This document shows, piece by piece, positions 1 through 7,492 of a DNA stretch of 19,290 bases. The notes beneath the pieces are model-generated. The model had not been told where the DNA came from and did not search any database. It saw nothing but the letters and a program-made list of their open reading frames with translations. This DNA is from Competibacteraceae bacterium UBA2792 (GTDB lineage Bacteria; Pseudomonadota; Gammaproteobacteria; Competibacterales; Competibacteraceae): NCBI GenBank assembly GCA_002352125.1, contig DEHU01000249.1, forward strand, positions 5,331 to 24,620, in the 5' to 3' direction. The number at the start of each line of letters is the position of its first letter. The stretch's first letter is position 1. The position numbers and the translations under genes are program-made.

Positions 1-269
1 TCTTCCGCAACGCCATGCTGCTGGTTATCGCCGGCTTTCCGGCAACCTTGGTCGGCATGTTGTTCACCGGGTCACTGTTGATCGAAGTGATCTTCTCGCT
101 CGATGGTCTGGGGCTGCTGGGTTTCGAGGCGGTGGTGAAGCGCGATTACCCGGTCATGTTCGGGACGCTGTACGTGTTCAGTCTGATCGGCCTGCTACTG
201 AATCTGGTTAGCGACCTGACCTATCACCTGGTCGATCCACGCATCGATTTCGCCGCGCGGGAAGGCTGA
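1..269 (+). CDS. yejB: YejB-type peptide ABC transporter permease, C-terminal end (5' truncated by window)
   Basis: Open from the left window edge; the reading frame passes through FRNAM before the first visible ATG at 15, so that ATG is internal. This is the C-terminal part of an inner-membrane binding-protein-dependent permease of the OppB/DppB/YejB type, which forms half of the membrane channel of a peptide importer. Seen directly: hydrophobic segments ([16 protein letters not shown] and [17 protein letters not shown]), the conserved [18 protein letters not shown] stretch where these permeases carry their E-x-x-F-x-x-x-G-x-G signature, and the family ending L-x-D-P-R-I-D-F. YejB is preferred over OppB because the next gene is YejE, starting 3 nt after this stop, as in yejABEF operons. 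In E. coli this system imports peptides and microcin C. Confidence 0.88.
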   Translation, partial: FRNAMLLVIAGFPATLVGMLFTGSLLIEVIFSLDGLGLLGFEAVVKRDYPVMFGTLYVFSLIGLLLNLVSDLTYHLVDPRIDFAAREG

Positions 270-272
270 GCG

Positions 273-1316
273 ATGTCGAGACGTTGCGGAATTCGTTTCA
301 CGCCGCTGACCCGCCGCCGCTTCGCCCAATTTCGCGCCAACCGGCGCGGCTGGTGGTCGCTGTGGCTGTTTCTGCTGCTGTTTGGCCTGAGCTTGGGCGC
401 AGAATTCATCGCCAACGACCGGCCGTTATGGGTGAATTACCGAGGCTCGTATTATTTCCCGGTCTTCAAGGATTACGCCGAGACCGATTTCGGTGGAGTG
501 TTTCCCAGCGAAGCCAATTACCGCGACCCCTATCTGGCGGGGTTGCTCGCCGAAAACGGGTGGACGATCTGGCCATCGATTCGCTTTCGCTACGATACCG
601 TCAATTACAACCTGCCGGCCCCGGCCCCGGCTCCGCCCTCCGCCGAAAATTGGCTGGGCACCGACGATCAGGGCCGCGATGTGCTGGCGCGATTGATTTA
701 CGGGCTACGGATTTCGGTGCTGTTCGGTCTGTTGCTGACTCTGACCTCCTCGGTGATCGGCGTGGCGGCGGGGGCGGTGCAGGGCTATTTCGGTGGCCGG
801 GTTGATTTGCTGTTTCAACGCTTTTTGGAAATCTGGGGCGGATTGCCGCAATTGTTCATCCTGATCATCGTATCCAGCGTAGTGGTGCCGGGCTTTTGGA
901 CGCTGCTGTTCATCCTGATGCTGTTTGGCTGGACTTCGCTGGTGGGCGTGGTGCGGGCGGAATTTCTGCGCGCCCGCAATTTCGATTACGTTCGCGCCGC
1001 GCGCGCCCTGGGGATGAGCGACGGGCGGATCATGTTCAAACACGTCCTGCCAAATGCGATGGTAGCGACGCTAACCTTTATGCCATTCATCCTGTCCGGC
1101 TCCATCGTCGCGTTGACCGCGCTGGATTTTCTGGGGTTAGGCCTGCCGCCGGGTTCGGCTTCGTTGGGCGATCTGCTGCGCCAGGGCAAAGAGAACCTGC
1201 AAGCGCCGTGGCTAGGAATCAGCGGTTTCGTAGTGGTGGCGCTGATGCTCAGTTTGCTGGTATTCGTCGGCGAGGCCGTGCGGGATGCGTTCGATCCAAG
1301 GAAGAACGTTTTCTAG
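273..1316 (+). CDS. yejE: YejE-type peptide ABC transporter permease
   Basis: Complete 347-residue inner-membrane permease, the usual YejE length. Order: basic N-terminus with a first membrane helix (about 27-47), then a long periplasmic insert rich in aromatic residues (about 50-125) that distinguishes YejE from ordinary OppC/DppC, a Pro/Ala-rich piece (115-122), the WLGTDDQGRDVLARL motif (127-141) common to the DppC family, and the BPD_transp_1 helices from about 145. The cytoplasmic EAA loop that docks on the ATPase is visible around RAARALGMSDGRIMFKHVLP (241-260). It ends in DAFDPRKNVF, typical of the family. The start ATG lies 3 nt after yejB, so the two are surely co-transcribed. The ATPase gene yejF, normally next, is absent; downstream sequence is degenerate and AT-rich. 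The Yej annotation is firm; the exact peptide substrate is not visible. Confidence 0.92.
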   Translation: MSRRCGIRFTPLTRRRFAQFRANRRGWWSLWLFLLLFGLSLGAEFIANDRPLWVNYRGSYYFPVFKDYAETDFGGVFPSEANYRDPYLAGLLAENGWTIWPSIRFRYDTVNYNLPAPAPAPPSAENWLGTDDQGRDVLARLIYGLRISVLFGLLLTLTSSVIGVAAGAVQGYFGGRVDLLFQRFLEIWGGLPQLFILIIVSSVVVPGFWTLLFILMLFGWTSLVGVVRAEFLRARNFDYVRAARALGMSDGRIMFKHVLPNAMVATLTFMPFILSGSIVALTALDFLGLGLPPGSASLGDLLRQGKENLQAPWLGISGFVVVALMLSLLVFVGEAVRDAFDPRKNVF

Positions 1317-1349
1317 CGCACATTTTTCGGGATGCGAGGCAACCGCGAT

Positions 1350-1811
1350 CTAGGGCAACTTGGATTGGGGTGATGGTGGAACGTTTTTTGGGTTGGCAGC
1401 ATTTCGGCGATCACCTCCTGTTCGTCGCTCTGGACCGACGTAGCCTGGATCGAAATCCGTAAGCGGACTGGAGGTGGCTCGTGGCTCGAATTGATAGCGT
1501 CGATCATGCTTTCTGCGGTCTTTATAATGGACAAAGCGACATCGACAGCGGATCAAGGTGCAGTTTGGCAATGGCAACAGAGGTGCCTCGCTCCACAGAA
1601 AGCGCTGCTTGGTTTGAAAAAATGACGGTGGTTTGCGAGACAAATCTAAATGGGGTTCAAGTTGTTGTATCGCTTCGCAGGCTGAATCAGCCGAATATCT
1701 AATCGCGACGCAAGAATAATCGCGGGGGGTATAATCGTCTAATTCGATTTGGGTATATTTTCGATTTTTGAGTGTAAAAAATTTTCGAAAAAATCTAATC
1801 ATACGCTTCAT
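1350..1811 (-). CDS. Doubtful small protein with ERR/DRR motifs
   Basis: An open frame of 153 codons from an ATG at 1811. Only its C-terminal third looks protein-like: it carries two copies of a charged motif, KDRRKHDRR and GPERRTGGDRR, separated by about 25 residues. Paired motifs of this xRRxxxxRR kind occur in small uncharacterised proteobacterial proteins. The N-terminal part lies in AT-rich DNA, has no visible ribosome binding site and no recognisable domain, so the true start may be later (for example a TTG at 1556) or the gene may be decayed. A second minus-strand frame of 73 codons (1313-1534) overlaps it and cannot both be coding. No function can be given. It would be transcribed away from the AT-rich gap, towards the end of yejE. 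Confidence 0.3.
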   Translation of the reverse strand: MKRMIRFFRKFFTLKNRKYTQIELDDYTPRDYSCVAIRYSADSACEAIQQLEPHLDLSRKPPSFFQTKQRFLWSEAPLLPLPNCTLIRCRCRFVHYKDRRKHDRRYQFEPRATSSPLTDFDPGYVGPERRTGGDRRNAANPKNVPPSPQSKLP

Positions 1812-2060
1812 GATATTTAGTACAGCTCGTTTTTATTGATCGTTCAAACAGTTTTTATGAGATGTTAGAGTTTATGAATATGGAATTAATCTATCTGTTT
1901 TTTAAGAAGAACTCCTTAGTTGAGGATTTAATCCAAATACGTAAACTTTAATCCATCAATTTGATTGAAAAAACTATCTTAATACGCCAGAAATAATTCC
2001 TACTTTTTTGAATTAACAATATTTTTTACCTGAAAGCCATCAAAAAATCCAGTCTGTTTC
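1695..2060. other. AT-rich intergenic stretch
   Basis: Base composition drops sharply compared with the GC-rich genes on both sides: runs of A and T (AAAAAATTTTCG-like blocks, TTTTTT tracts) fill the whole stretch and stop codons close all frames. I see no RNA gene, no clear terminator and no insertion sequence ends. It may hold promoters for flanking genes or be a xenogeneic remnant next to the broken MacB-type fragment. The wider gene-poor interval runs from 1317 to about 2540. Confidence 0.6.
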
Positions 2061-2200
2061 CATGTATGAACCTGAAATCATCGTCTTCCTTTTTTTGGGG
2101 ATAACTGTCAACTTGGCTCAACGAATGAGCCAGACTGTGTTGAATCTTTACCTAATACCGCCAACGGTTGATATCGCGCACTCGTCTAAAATCGTCGTCG

Positions 2201-2440
2201 ATGTCCATTTCCGAATTTGTTCCAGGCCCAAGTCAACTGGCGGTACGTTTCTGGAGCTTGGAATCATCCGGCCAGATGTTCACCATCGGCGACATGCGAC
2301 GGGGCGCGGGTGGCGCTGATCGGTCAGGTCGTGGCTAGCAACCTGTTCGGCGAGGAATATCCGCTGGGCGAGGCTTGCGCATCGGAAATTTGCCGGTCTT
2401 GATCGTTGGCATGCTGGAACGCAAGAGGCAAAGTCTGAGT
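2201..2440 (+). pseudogene. Remnant of a MacB-type ABC transporter permease, frameshifted
   Basis: Three short pieces, read in two alternating frames, join into a sequence resembling the periplasmic core domain of MacB/YknZ-type permeases: SGQMFTIGDMRRGA (frame of 2276), then ARVALIGQVVASNLFGEEYP (frame of 2217), then LRIGNLPVLIVGMLERK (frame of 2375). In intact family members this is one continuous stretch of the kind (S)GRxFT..D.R.GA-VAVLGQTV..NLFG...P.G-RI.N.PF.VIGVL..KGQS. Two compensating indels, one near 2305-2315 and one near 2370, explain the frame changes; a stop follows soon after. Nothing of the N-terminal helix or the C-terminal FtsX-like membrane helices is recognisable nearby, so this is a small isolated fragment. 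The homology is from memory of the family consensus. Confidence 0.6.
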
Positions 2441-2544
2441 GAAGGAAGCTGGTCGAGAGGCCTATAAAACCCGATTGGTCGATCGGATCGTTTATCGGGC
2501 AATGCAAGCCTTCCATCGACACGAATTCCTCGGCTGTATAAATC

Positions 2545-2573
2545 TTTACTATTTAAATGAGAATTAATATCAT
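2545..2573 (+). promoter_or_regulatory. Candidate sigma-70 promoter for the iron uptake unit
   Basis: TTTACT (2545-2550) and TATCAT (2568-2573) are separated by 17 bases, matching 4 of 6 and 5 of 6 bases of the -35 and -10 consensus. Transcription would start near 2580, about 30 nt before the cupredoxin start at 2609. The Fur-like box lies within its spacer and -10 region, as expected for a repressed promoter. Confidence 0.5.
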
Positions 2574-2577
2574 TTAA
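2553..2577. promoter_or_regulatory. Fur-like operator
   Basis: A perfect inverted repeat, TTAAATGA-N9-TCATTTAA, centred on 2565. Its core TGAGAATTAATATCA (2558-2572) matches 12 of 14 fixed positions of the 7-1-7 Fur consensus TGATAATNATTATCA. It covers the spacer and -10 element of the promoter ahead of a cupredoxin/FTR1 iron permease pair, so iron-dependent repression by Fur is the natural reading. Binding itself is inferred. Confidence 0.65.
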
Positions 2578-2608
2578 CGGCAATTTATGACATCGAGGTT
2601 TTTCATCC

Positions 2609-2953
2609 ATGAAACGTACCTTTATCGTGCTGGCCGCCGCCGCCGCGTTGCTCGGGGCGCTGAGCTATCGGGTTGCTTTCTCGCAGGAAGCCAACAGCTA
2701 CGCTTTGGTCATCAAAGACCATCGGTTCGAGCCAGGCGAATTGCAGGTGCCAGCCGGTCAAAAATTCAAGTTGATCGTGGACAATCAGGATCCGACGCCG
2801 GAAGAGTTCGAGAGTCATGCTCTGAAACTGGAAAAAGTGATTCCTGGCAAGCGTCAGGCGACGCTGAACGTCGGGCCGCTGCAGCCCGGCAGCTACGATT
2901 TCGTCGGCGAATTTCACGAGAAGACCGCCAAGGGGCGGCTGGTCGCCCAGTAA
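2609..2953 (+). CDS. Secreted cupredoxin-fold protein, partner of FTR1 iron permease
   Basis: A 114-residue protein with an N-terminal signal sequence or anchor (basic MKR, hydrophobic 5-18, likely cleavage near residue 26) followed by one cupredoxin-like domain (about 30-114), as in the EfeO N-terminal/Cupredoxin_1 family. Typical features are F-E-P-G-E-L-x-V-P-A-G (40-50), the ESHALKLEK strand (68-76), and the ending PGSYDFVGEFHEKTAKGRL (93-111). Where blue copper proteins have the ligand Cys in the Y-x-F-x-C-x-x-H motif, this protein has Gly100; His70 and His103 remain. A classical type-1 copper site is therefore not expected. It lies 17 nt upstream of an FTR1 permease and behind a Fur-like box, suggesting a periplasmic role in iron delivery or oxidation. 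GAGG at 2595-2598 supports the start. Confidence 0.85.
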   Translation: MKRTFIVLAAAAALLGALSYRVAFSQEANSYALVIKDHRFEPGELQVPAGQKFKLIVDNQDPTPEEFESHALKLEKVIPGKRQATLNVGPLQPGSYDFVGEFHEKTAKGRLVAQ

Positions 2954-2970
2954 GCCTGGAGGATCGCGAC

Positions 2971-3801
2971 ATGATCGGAACGCTCGTCATCGTATTCCGG
3001 GAAGTGCTGGAGGCGGCGCTCGTTATCAGCATCGTGTTGGCGGCTACCCGTGGTGTTGTCGGTCGCGGTTGGTGGGTCGGCGGAGGAGTCGTCGCCGGTC
3101 TGGCGGGTTCCGCCGTGGTAGCGGGGTTTGCCCAGGTGATCGCGGATGCCGCCGCCGGCATGGGGCAGGAGGTGTTCAACGCCAGCGTGCTATTTTTTGC
3201 CGTATCGATGCTGGGTTGGCACAACGTCTGGATGGGGCGCCACGGCCGAGAATTGGCGCTGGAAATGAACGCGGTCGGTCGGCGGGTCAGCGCTGGCGAA
3301 TTGCCTCTGCTGGCCTTGGCGACGGTCGTAACGCTGGCGGTTCTCAGAGAAGGTTCCGAGGTGGTGCTGTTTTTGTATGGCATCGCCGCCGGTGGCGATG
3401 GTGTCTGGCCGATGTTGAGCGGCGGTTTGCTCGGGTTGTTGGCGGGCGCCGTGGTCGGGCTAGCGATGTATCTGGGCCTGCTGCGCATTCCCACCCGGCA
3501 TCTGTTTACCGTGACGAGTTGGTTGATCTTGTTGTTGGCCGCCGGCATGGCCGCGCAAGCTGCCGGGTTCTTGATCCAGGCCGATTGGTTGCCGGCCTGG
3601 CGGCAGCCTTTGTGGGATACGTCGGCGATTCTGGCCGAACAAAGCCTGCTCGGCCAAATTTTGCACGTCCTCATCGGCTATAACGACCGGCCGGCCGGAA
3701 TGCAGGTGGTGTTTTACTTGGCTACCTTGTTTGTCGTCGGTGGGCTGATGCGGGTTTTGGGCAACGCCCCGACGCCACAACCCCGGCGGGTGGCGGCTTG
3801 A
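2971..3801 (+). CDS. FTR1-family high-affinity iron permease (EfeU-like)
   Basis: A 276-residue inner-membrane protein with about seven hydrophobic helices. Both iron-binding REXXE motifs of the FTR1/EfeU family are present: R10-E-V-L-E14 in the first helix and R126-E-G-S-E130 in the middle helix. The length matches bacterial EfeU. It would move oxidised iron across the inner membrane in partnership with the cupredoxin protein encoded 17 nt upstream. The start ATG is preceded by TGGAGG at 2957-2962, well spaced. A longer upstream reading of the same frame (from 2587) only overlaps the cupredoxin gene out of frame and is not credible. No EfeB-like peroxidase is adjacent. The gene is followed by a strong terminator, closing a two-gene unit with a Fur-like box at its front. 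Confidence 0.93.
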   Translation: MIGTLVIVFREVLEAALVISIVLAATRGVVGRGWWVGGGVVAGLAGSAVVAGFAQVIADAAAGMGQEVFNASVLFFAVSMLGWHNVWMGRHGRELALEMNAVGRRVSAGELPLLALATVVTLAVLREGSEVVLFLYGIAAGGDGVWPMLSGGLLGLLAGAVVGLAMYLGLLRIPTRHLFTVTSWLILLLAAGMAAQAAGFLIQADWLPAWRQPLWDTSAILAEQSLLGQILHVLIGYNDRPAGMQVVFYLATLFVVGGLMRVLGNAPTPQPRRVAA

Positions 3802-3826
3802 TCGGGGATTCCGCACGAGCCGAACG

Positions 3827-3850
3827 AAACCCCGCCTGGCGGGGTTTTTT
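3827..3850 (+). terminator. Rho-independent terminator of the iron uptake unit
   Basis: AAACCCCG, a 5-base loop CCTGG, and CGGGGTTT, followed directly by more T (TTT). The stem is GC-rich and perfect, the T tract follows at once, and it stands 25 nt after the FTR1 stop codon. Confidence 0.9.
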
Positions 3851-3959
3851 GTTGTATCCGCGCCCATCGAGCCGATTGTTCCATCGATGAAACCGCGTAT
3901 CGCCGCATGGGCGACGGGTAAATTTCCATCGTGGAAGGCGACTTCCTAAAAGCTAAATA

Positions 3960-3990
3960 TTACAATCCCTTCCGATGAAAGTCTGATAAT
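3960..3990 (+). promoter_or_regulatory. Possible sigma-70 promoter of fadD
   Basis: TTACAA (3960-3965) and GATAAT (3985-3990), spaced 19 bases (or TGATAA with 18), lie about 50 nt before the fadD GTG start. Match is reasonable but spacing is long. A small hairpin, GGAAG-GCGA-CTTCC at 3933-3946, stands just upstream. I see no convincing FadR operator. Confidence 0.3.
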
Positions 3991-4042
3991 CAACCGGACA
4001 AATCCAACAAATCGAACAAACTTCTCGATTGGAGGCTTCCTC

Positions 4043-5698
4043 GTGGAAAAGGTGTGGTTGAATCGCTATCCGCCTAACGTGCCGGCAGACATTGATCCCG
4101 ATCATTACCGCTCCTTGGTCGAGGTGTTCGAGCGGAGTTGCTGCCAGTTCGGCCGGCGCAACGCTTTCGCCAACATGGGCTACGGCATGACCTACGGCGA
4201 ACTGGAGCAAAAAAGCCGGGCGTTCGCCGTCTATCTGCAACAGGAATTGGGACTGACCAAGGGCGAGCGAGTGGCGATCATGTTGCCGAACTTGCTGCAA
4301 TATCCAGTGGCGTTGTTCGGCGTGCTGCGCGCCGGACTGGTCGTGGTCAACGTCAACCCGCTTTACACCCCGCGCGAACTGGAACATCAATTGAAGGATT
4401 CGGGAGCCAACGCGATCCTGATCCTCGCCAATTTCGCCCACATCCTGGCCGAAGTGATCGAAAGAACGGGGATCGAAAAAACCATCGTTACCGAAATCGG
4501 CGATCTGCTGCCGTACTGGAAGGCCAAGGTGGTCAACCTGGTGGTCAAGCACATCAAGAAGATGGTGCCCAACTTCACCCTGCCAAACGTGATCGGTTTC
4601 AACGAAACGCTGGCTATCGGCGGTCGCCGTTCGCTGCAACCGGTCTCGGTGACCGGCGACGATTTGGCTTTTCTGCAATACACAGGTGGCACCACCGGCT
4701 TGTCCAAGGGCGCCATGCTGACCCATCGCAACATGGTGGCTAACATGGAACAGTGCGTCGCCTACGTCGGACCGGCCATCCGCGAGGGACAGGAAATCGT
4801 TATCACCGCCCTGCCGCTGTACCATATTTTTTGCCTGACCGTGAATTGCCTGTGTTTCGTCCGCTTCGGTGCATTGAATGTGTTGATCACCAACCCTCGC
4901 GACATTCCCTTATTCGTGTCCGAAATCCGTCAATGGAAGTTTACGGTGATCACGGGGGTCAACACCTTGTTCAGCGCGCTAGCGAACGACGACAAGTTCG
5001 ACAAATTGGACTTCTCGGCGCTCAAACTGGCAGTCGGCGGCGGCGCGGCGGTGCAGCAGGCGGTAGCGGAACGCTGGCGGGCCATCACCGGTATACCGAT
5101 CCTGGAAGGTTATGGCTTGACCGAAGCCTCGCCGGTGGTGTGCATCAATCCGATCGATCTTGGTGAATTCGGCGGGAGCGTCGGTTTACCGGTACCGTCC
5201 ACCGGGATCGAACTGCGCGACGACGAGGGCAGCGAAGTGCCGATTGGCGAGCGCGGCGAATTGTGCGTGCGCGGTCCGCAGGTGATGCGCGGTTACTGGC
5301 AGCGGCCCGAGGAAACCGCCCGCACCATCCGCGACGGTTGGTTGTTGACCGGCGATGTTGCCACGGTAGACGGGCAGGGTTTCGTCCGTATCGTGGATCG
5401 CAAGAAGGACATGATCTTGGTATCCGGCTTCAACGTGTTTCCCAACGAAATCGAAGATGTGGTGATCGGCTGCGAAGGCGTGCTGGAGGTGGCCTGCGTC
5501 GGCGTGCCGGACGAAAAGACCGGCGAGGCGGTCAAGATTTGCGTGGTGCGCAAGCCGGGCGTTCAGTTGTCCGCCGACGCGATCCTGGATCGTTGCCGTC
5601 AGCAATTGACCGCTTACAAGATCCCCCGGCACATCGAATTCCGCGACAGCCTACCGAAATCGAACGTCGGCAAGATCTTGCGCCGCGAGTTGCGCTGA
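4043..5698 (+). CDS. fadD: Long-chain fatty acid--CoA ligase
   Basis: Activates long-chain fatty acids to acyl-CoA using ATP through an acyl-adenylate, feeding beta-oxidation at the inner membrane. The 551-residue protein matches E. coli FadD (561) almost end to end, starting with the near identical [20 protein letters not shown]. Visible ANL-superfamily motifs are the phosphate-binding [11 protein letters not shown] (213-223), [11 protein letters not shown] in the middle, the FACS signature GWLLTGD...[20 protein letters not shown] (about 433-475), and the catalytic lysine in [12 protein letters not shown] (K544). The start is GTG, supported by GGAGG at 4031-4035 seven nt before it. It is monocistronic on the plus strand and converges with a PHA protein and a lipase gene, a lipid-use neighbourhood. 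The substrate range is inferred from FadD similarity. Confidence 0.96.
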   Translation: MEKVWLNRYPPNVPADIDPDHYRSLVEVFERSCCQFGRRNAFANMGYGMTYGELEQKSRAFAVYLQQELGLTKGERVAIMLPNLLQYPVALFGVLRAGLVVVNVNPLYTPRELEHQLKDSGANAILILANFAHILAEVIERTGIEKTIVTEIGDLLPYWKAKVVNLVVKHIKKMVPNFTLPNVIGFNETLAIGGRRSLQPVSVTGDDLAFLQYTGGTTGLSKGAMLTHRNMVANMEQCVAYVGPAIREGQEIVITALPLYHIFCLTVNCLCFVRFGALNVLITNPRDIPLFVSEIRQWKFTVITGVNTLFSALANDDKFDKLDFSALKLAVGGGAAVQQAVAERWRAITGIPILEGYGLTEASPVVCINPIDLGEFGGSVGLPVPSTGIELRDDEGSEVPIGERGELCVRGPQVMRGYWQRPEETARTIRDGWLLTGDVATVDGQGFVRIVDRKKDMILVSGFNVFPNEIEDVVIGCEGVLEVACVGVPDEKTGEAVKICVVRKPGVQLSADAILDRCRQQLTAYKIPRHIEFRDSLPKSNVGKILRRELR

Positions 5699-5735
5699 TC
5701 GCCCCCTCGTCATGAGCGACCGTGAATCGCGATCT

Positions 5736-6029
5736 CTACGCCGGGTTGGATGAAGACGGAAATGTTTCGTCCAACTGGCGATGGATTTCCTGTTCCAACC
5801 GGCGTTTTAGTGGCGCCAGCAGAAAACCCAGTCGGGCGTTGATCCGGACCATACCCGGCTCCAGATCGATGCGGCCGCCGACGCCGGATCGCTCGAAATG
5901 CAGCGAGTCGCCCTGCCAGTGATAGCCGATCTCGTAGCGGTTGGCGAGTTGTTCGGCGAGGATTTCCGCCGCGCGGCGGGCTTGGTCGAACGAGAGTTCG
6001 TGAGAGCGATGGATGACGATGTGGGACAT
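5736..6029 (-). CDS. Polyhydroxyalkanoic acid system family protein
   Basis: A 97-residue soluble protein beginning MSHIVIHRSHELSFDQARRA and continuing with AEILAEQLANRYEIGYHWQG, followed by DSLHFERSGVGGRI and LEPGMVRINARLGFLLAPLK. This is the layout of the small PHA_gran_rgn family, found beside PHA synthesis genes and thought to bind or regulate PHA granules: an N-terminal helix of the form HxLs.eeAr..ae.la, a strand containing W.GD.l.F.r.gv.G.i.v and a C-terminal strand-helix before a charged tail. The ATG at 6029 is chosen because residues before it in the same frame do not resemble the family. No phaC or phaB is in the window. It lies 40 nt downstream of the lipase on the same strand, so co-transcription is possible. 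Confidence 0.82.
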   Translation of the reverse strand: MSHIVIHRSHELSFDQARRAAEILAEQLANRYEIGYHWQGDSLHFERSGVGGRIDLEPGMVRINARLGFLLAPLKRRLEQEIHRQLDETFPSSSNPA

Positions 6030-6069
6030 GATCGCGTTCGTCTTTGGAGCCAGCAAGGGGTTGAAATGA

Positions 6070-7299
6070 TCAAGGCGGCAAATCGGCCAGCGATCGCGCC
6101 AGCGACAAATACCAGTTGCGCACGTCGCGCACCGTACCGATGCCGACGATATCCATGTGATCCCAACCAGCCAAGGTGCCCCGATAGTTCCACGCGCCGC
6201 GTTGCAGCGGTTCGCCGAGAGGCACGATGCGGTCGGGCGAATCCAGCGTCGGACCCGCCATAGAACGGGTGTTGACCAAGCCGTCGTTTTCCCACCAGCT
6301 CGCATCGATGCGGACGTGGCCCGGTTCGTCGCGGGTGTAGGCGCCGATAAACAGAGCGGTAATCCAGAGTTGCGGCAACATGGTCGGGCGCGGGGCCTGA
6401 TGGCGGGACGGCCAGAGCGGCACGGTCGCCGAGGTTGCCCACGAGAAATAATACACCTCGGGTTGGGCGGGAAACCGCCGATTCAAGTCTTTCGCTCCAT
6501 CCGGACCGAGATCCCAGCCGCTGATATCGTGCGAGCGCCAGATCGGGCTTTGTTCGATCCGTGCCAGGTAAGCGTTGAACGATTCGTCTGGCCCGCGCCG
6601 CAACCTCCATTGATCCAATTTGAAATCGTAAGGCAATTCGTCGGGTTTGACGCCGACCAGCGCGGCCAAGCCGAGTAGTGCCTTGCGCACGAAAGGTAGC
6701 AGCCGCGTATCGTCGGCGGCGATGCTGGTGCCGTCGTGCGGTGCAGCGAGCGTGGTGACACTGTGAACCCAGGACTTGCTACCTTGAAACAGCGGGGACA
6801 ACTCAGCGGCTGGCGTGGTGGCGCGTTCCTCCAGCGCGCCCTGTGTCAACAAAGCGACGAGCACGCGCACGGTCTGGCCGCCTTGGCTGTGGCCGATCAA
6901 ATGAACCTTGCGAAGTTGGCCGTTGGCGTCCACCGTACCCCAGTCCGGGTACAGGCCGGGAAAAGTTCGGCCGTAACGGGCGTGACCGTGGGCGGCGGCG
7001 TGGGCTTGGCCGTAATCCACGGTGCCGCCCTTGATGTAAGCATAGAGCTCGCATGCGCGATCCCAATTGCTGGCCAGCGGCCCGACCACGCCGGTATAGG
7101 TACGGTAGCCGGCCTGATCGAGAATCTCCTGCAAGTCATCGAAACCACCCCAGTACTTGAAGCCGAGCAATTCGTCCCGTCCCCAGCCGGTAAAACCGTG
7201 GACTAGCACGAGCGGATAATCGTTGCCGGCACGGACGGCGAAAGCAGCCAGCAACAGCATCAGCGCGAACGGGGTGCGCAGCGGATTCAGAAAGGGCAT
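6070..7299 (-). CDS. Secreted triacylglycerol lipase (zinc-containing, family I.5-like)
   Basis: A 409-residue exported alpha/beta hydrolase that should split long-chain triglycerides. A signal peptide (MPFLNPLRTPFALMLLLAAF, cleavage near residue 24) leads to the oxyanion segment PLVLVHGFTGWG. The nucleophile motif is GHSQG (S138), the acid WENDGLVNT (D339) and the base GWDHMD (H381). Residues that bind structural zinc in Geobacillus lipases also seem present: D80 in SNWDR, H100 and H106 in AHAAAHGHARYG, with matching spacing, and probably D229 in KLDQW. This subfamily is best known from Bacillus, Geobacillus and Staphylococcus. The ATG at 7299 is preferred; an in-frame TTG at 7332 would add 11 residues. 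Its fatty acid products would suit FadD, encoded nearby. It is transcribed divergently from the binding-protein gene at 7493. Confidence 0.9.
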   Translation of the reverse strand: MPFLNPLRTPFALMLLLAAFAVRAGNDYPLVLVHGFTGWGRDELLGFKYWGGFDDLQEILDQAGYRTYTGVVGPLASNWDRACELYAYIKGGTVDYGQAHAAAHGHARYGRTFPGLYPDWGTVDANGQLRKVHLIGHSQGGQTVRVLVALLTQGALEERATTPAAELSPLFQGSKSWVHSVTTLAAPHDGTSIAADDTRLLPFVRKALLGLAALVGVKPDELPYDFKLDQWRLRRGPDESFNAYLARIEQSPIWRSHDISGWDLGPDGAKDLNRRFPAQPEVYYFSWATSATVPLWPSRHQAPRPTMLPQLWITALFIGAYTRDEPGHVRIDASWWENDGLVNTRSMAGPTLDSPDRIVPLGEPLQRGAWNYRGTLAGWDHMDIVGIGTVRDVRNWYLSLARSLADLPP

Positions 7300-7492
7300 A
7301 GCGGTCGAACGCAAGGTGTCAACGTGTTTCAAGTTTAACGTGCTAAGCAGCGAATGCCTTGCTCGAACCGGCGCTTTATGCTGCGATACAGCAAGGCTCG
7401 ATAGGGGTCAAGCAAATTGGGTTGCGAGCGATTATGCTTACCTCAGTCAGAATCAAGGTTCTCGATATTGTTGCATCCGAGAGGTTATCACC

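Noticed and set aside
2439..2567. A 42-codon GTG frame just before the iron unit
   Set aside because: It reads smoothly but runs through the promoter and Fur-like box, has no convincing ribosome binding site and no recognised homology.
2766..3674. A 302-codon minus-strand open frame opposite the iron genes
   Set aside because: It is antisense to two well-supported genes, has a low-complexity Ala/Pro/Ser composition and no domain; it is an effect of high GC in the opposite strand.
2587..3801. A 404-codon frame extending the FTR1 permease upstream
   Set aside because: The extra N-terminal part overlaps the cupredoxin gene out of frame and lacks membrane character, while the ATG at 2971 gives a standard FTR1 start with a good ribosome binding site.
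3933..3946. Small hairpin GGAAG-GCGA-CTTCC upstream of fadD
   Set aside because: Five base pairs only and no T tract; it does not resemble a FadR operator either.
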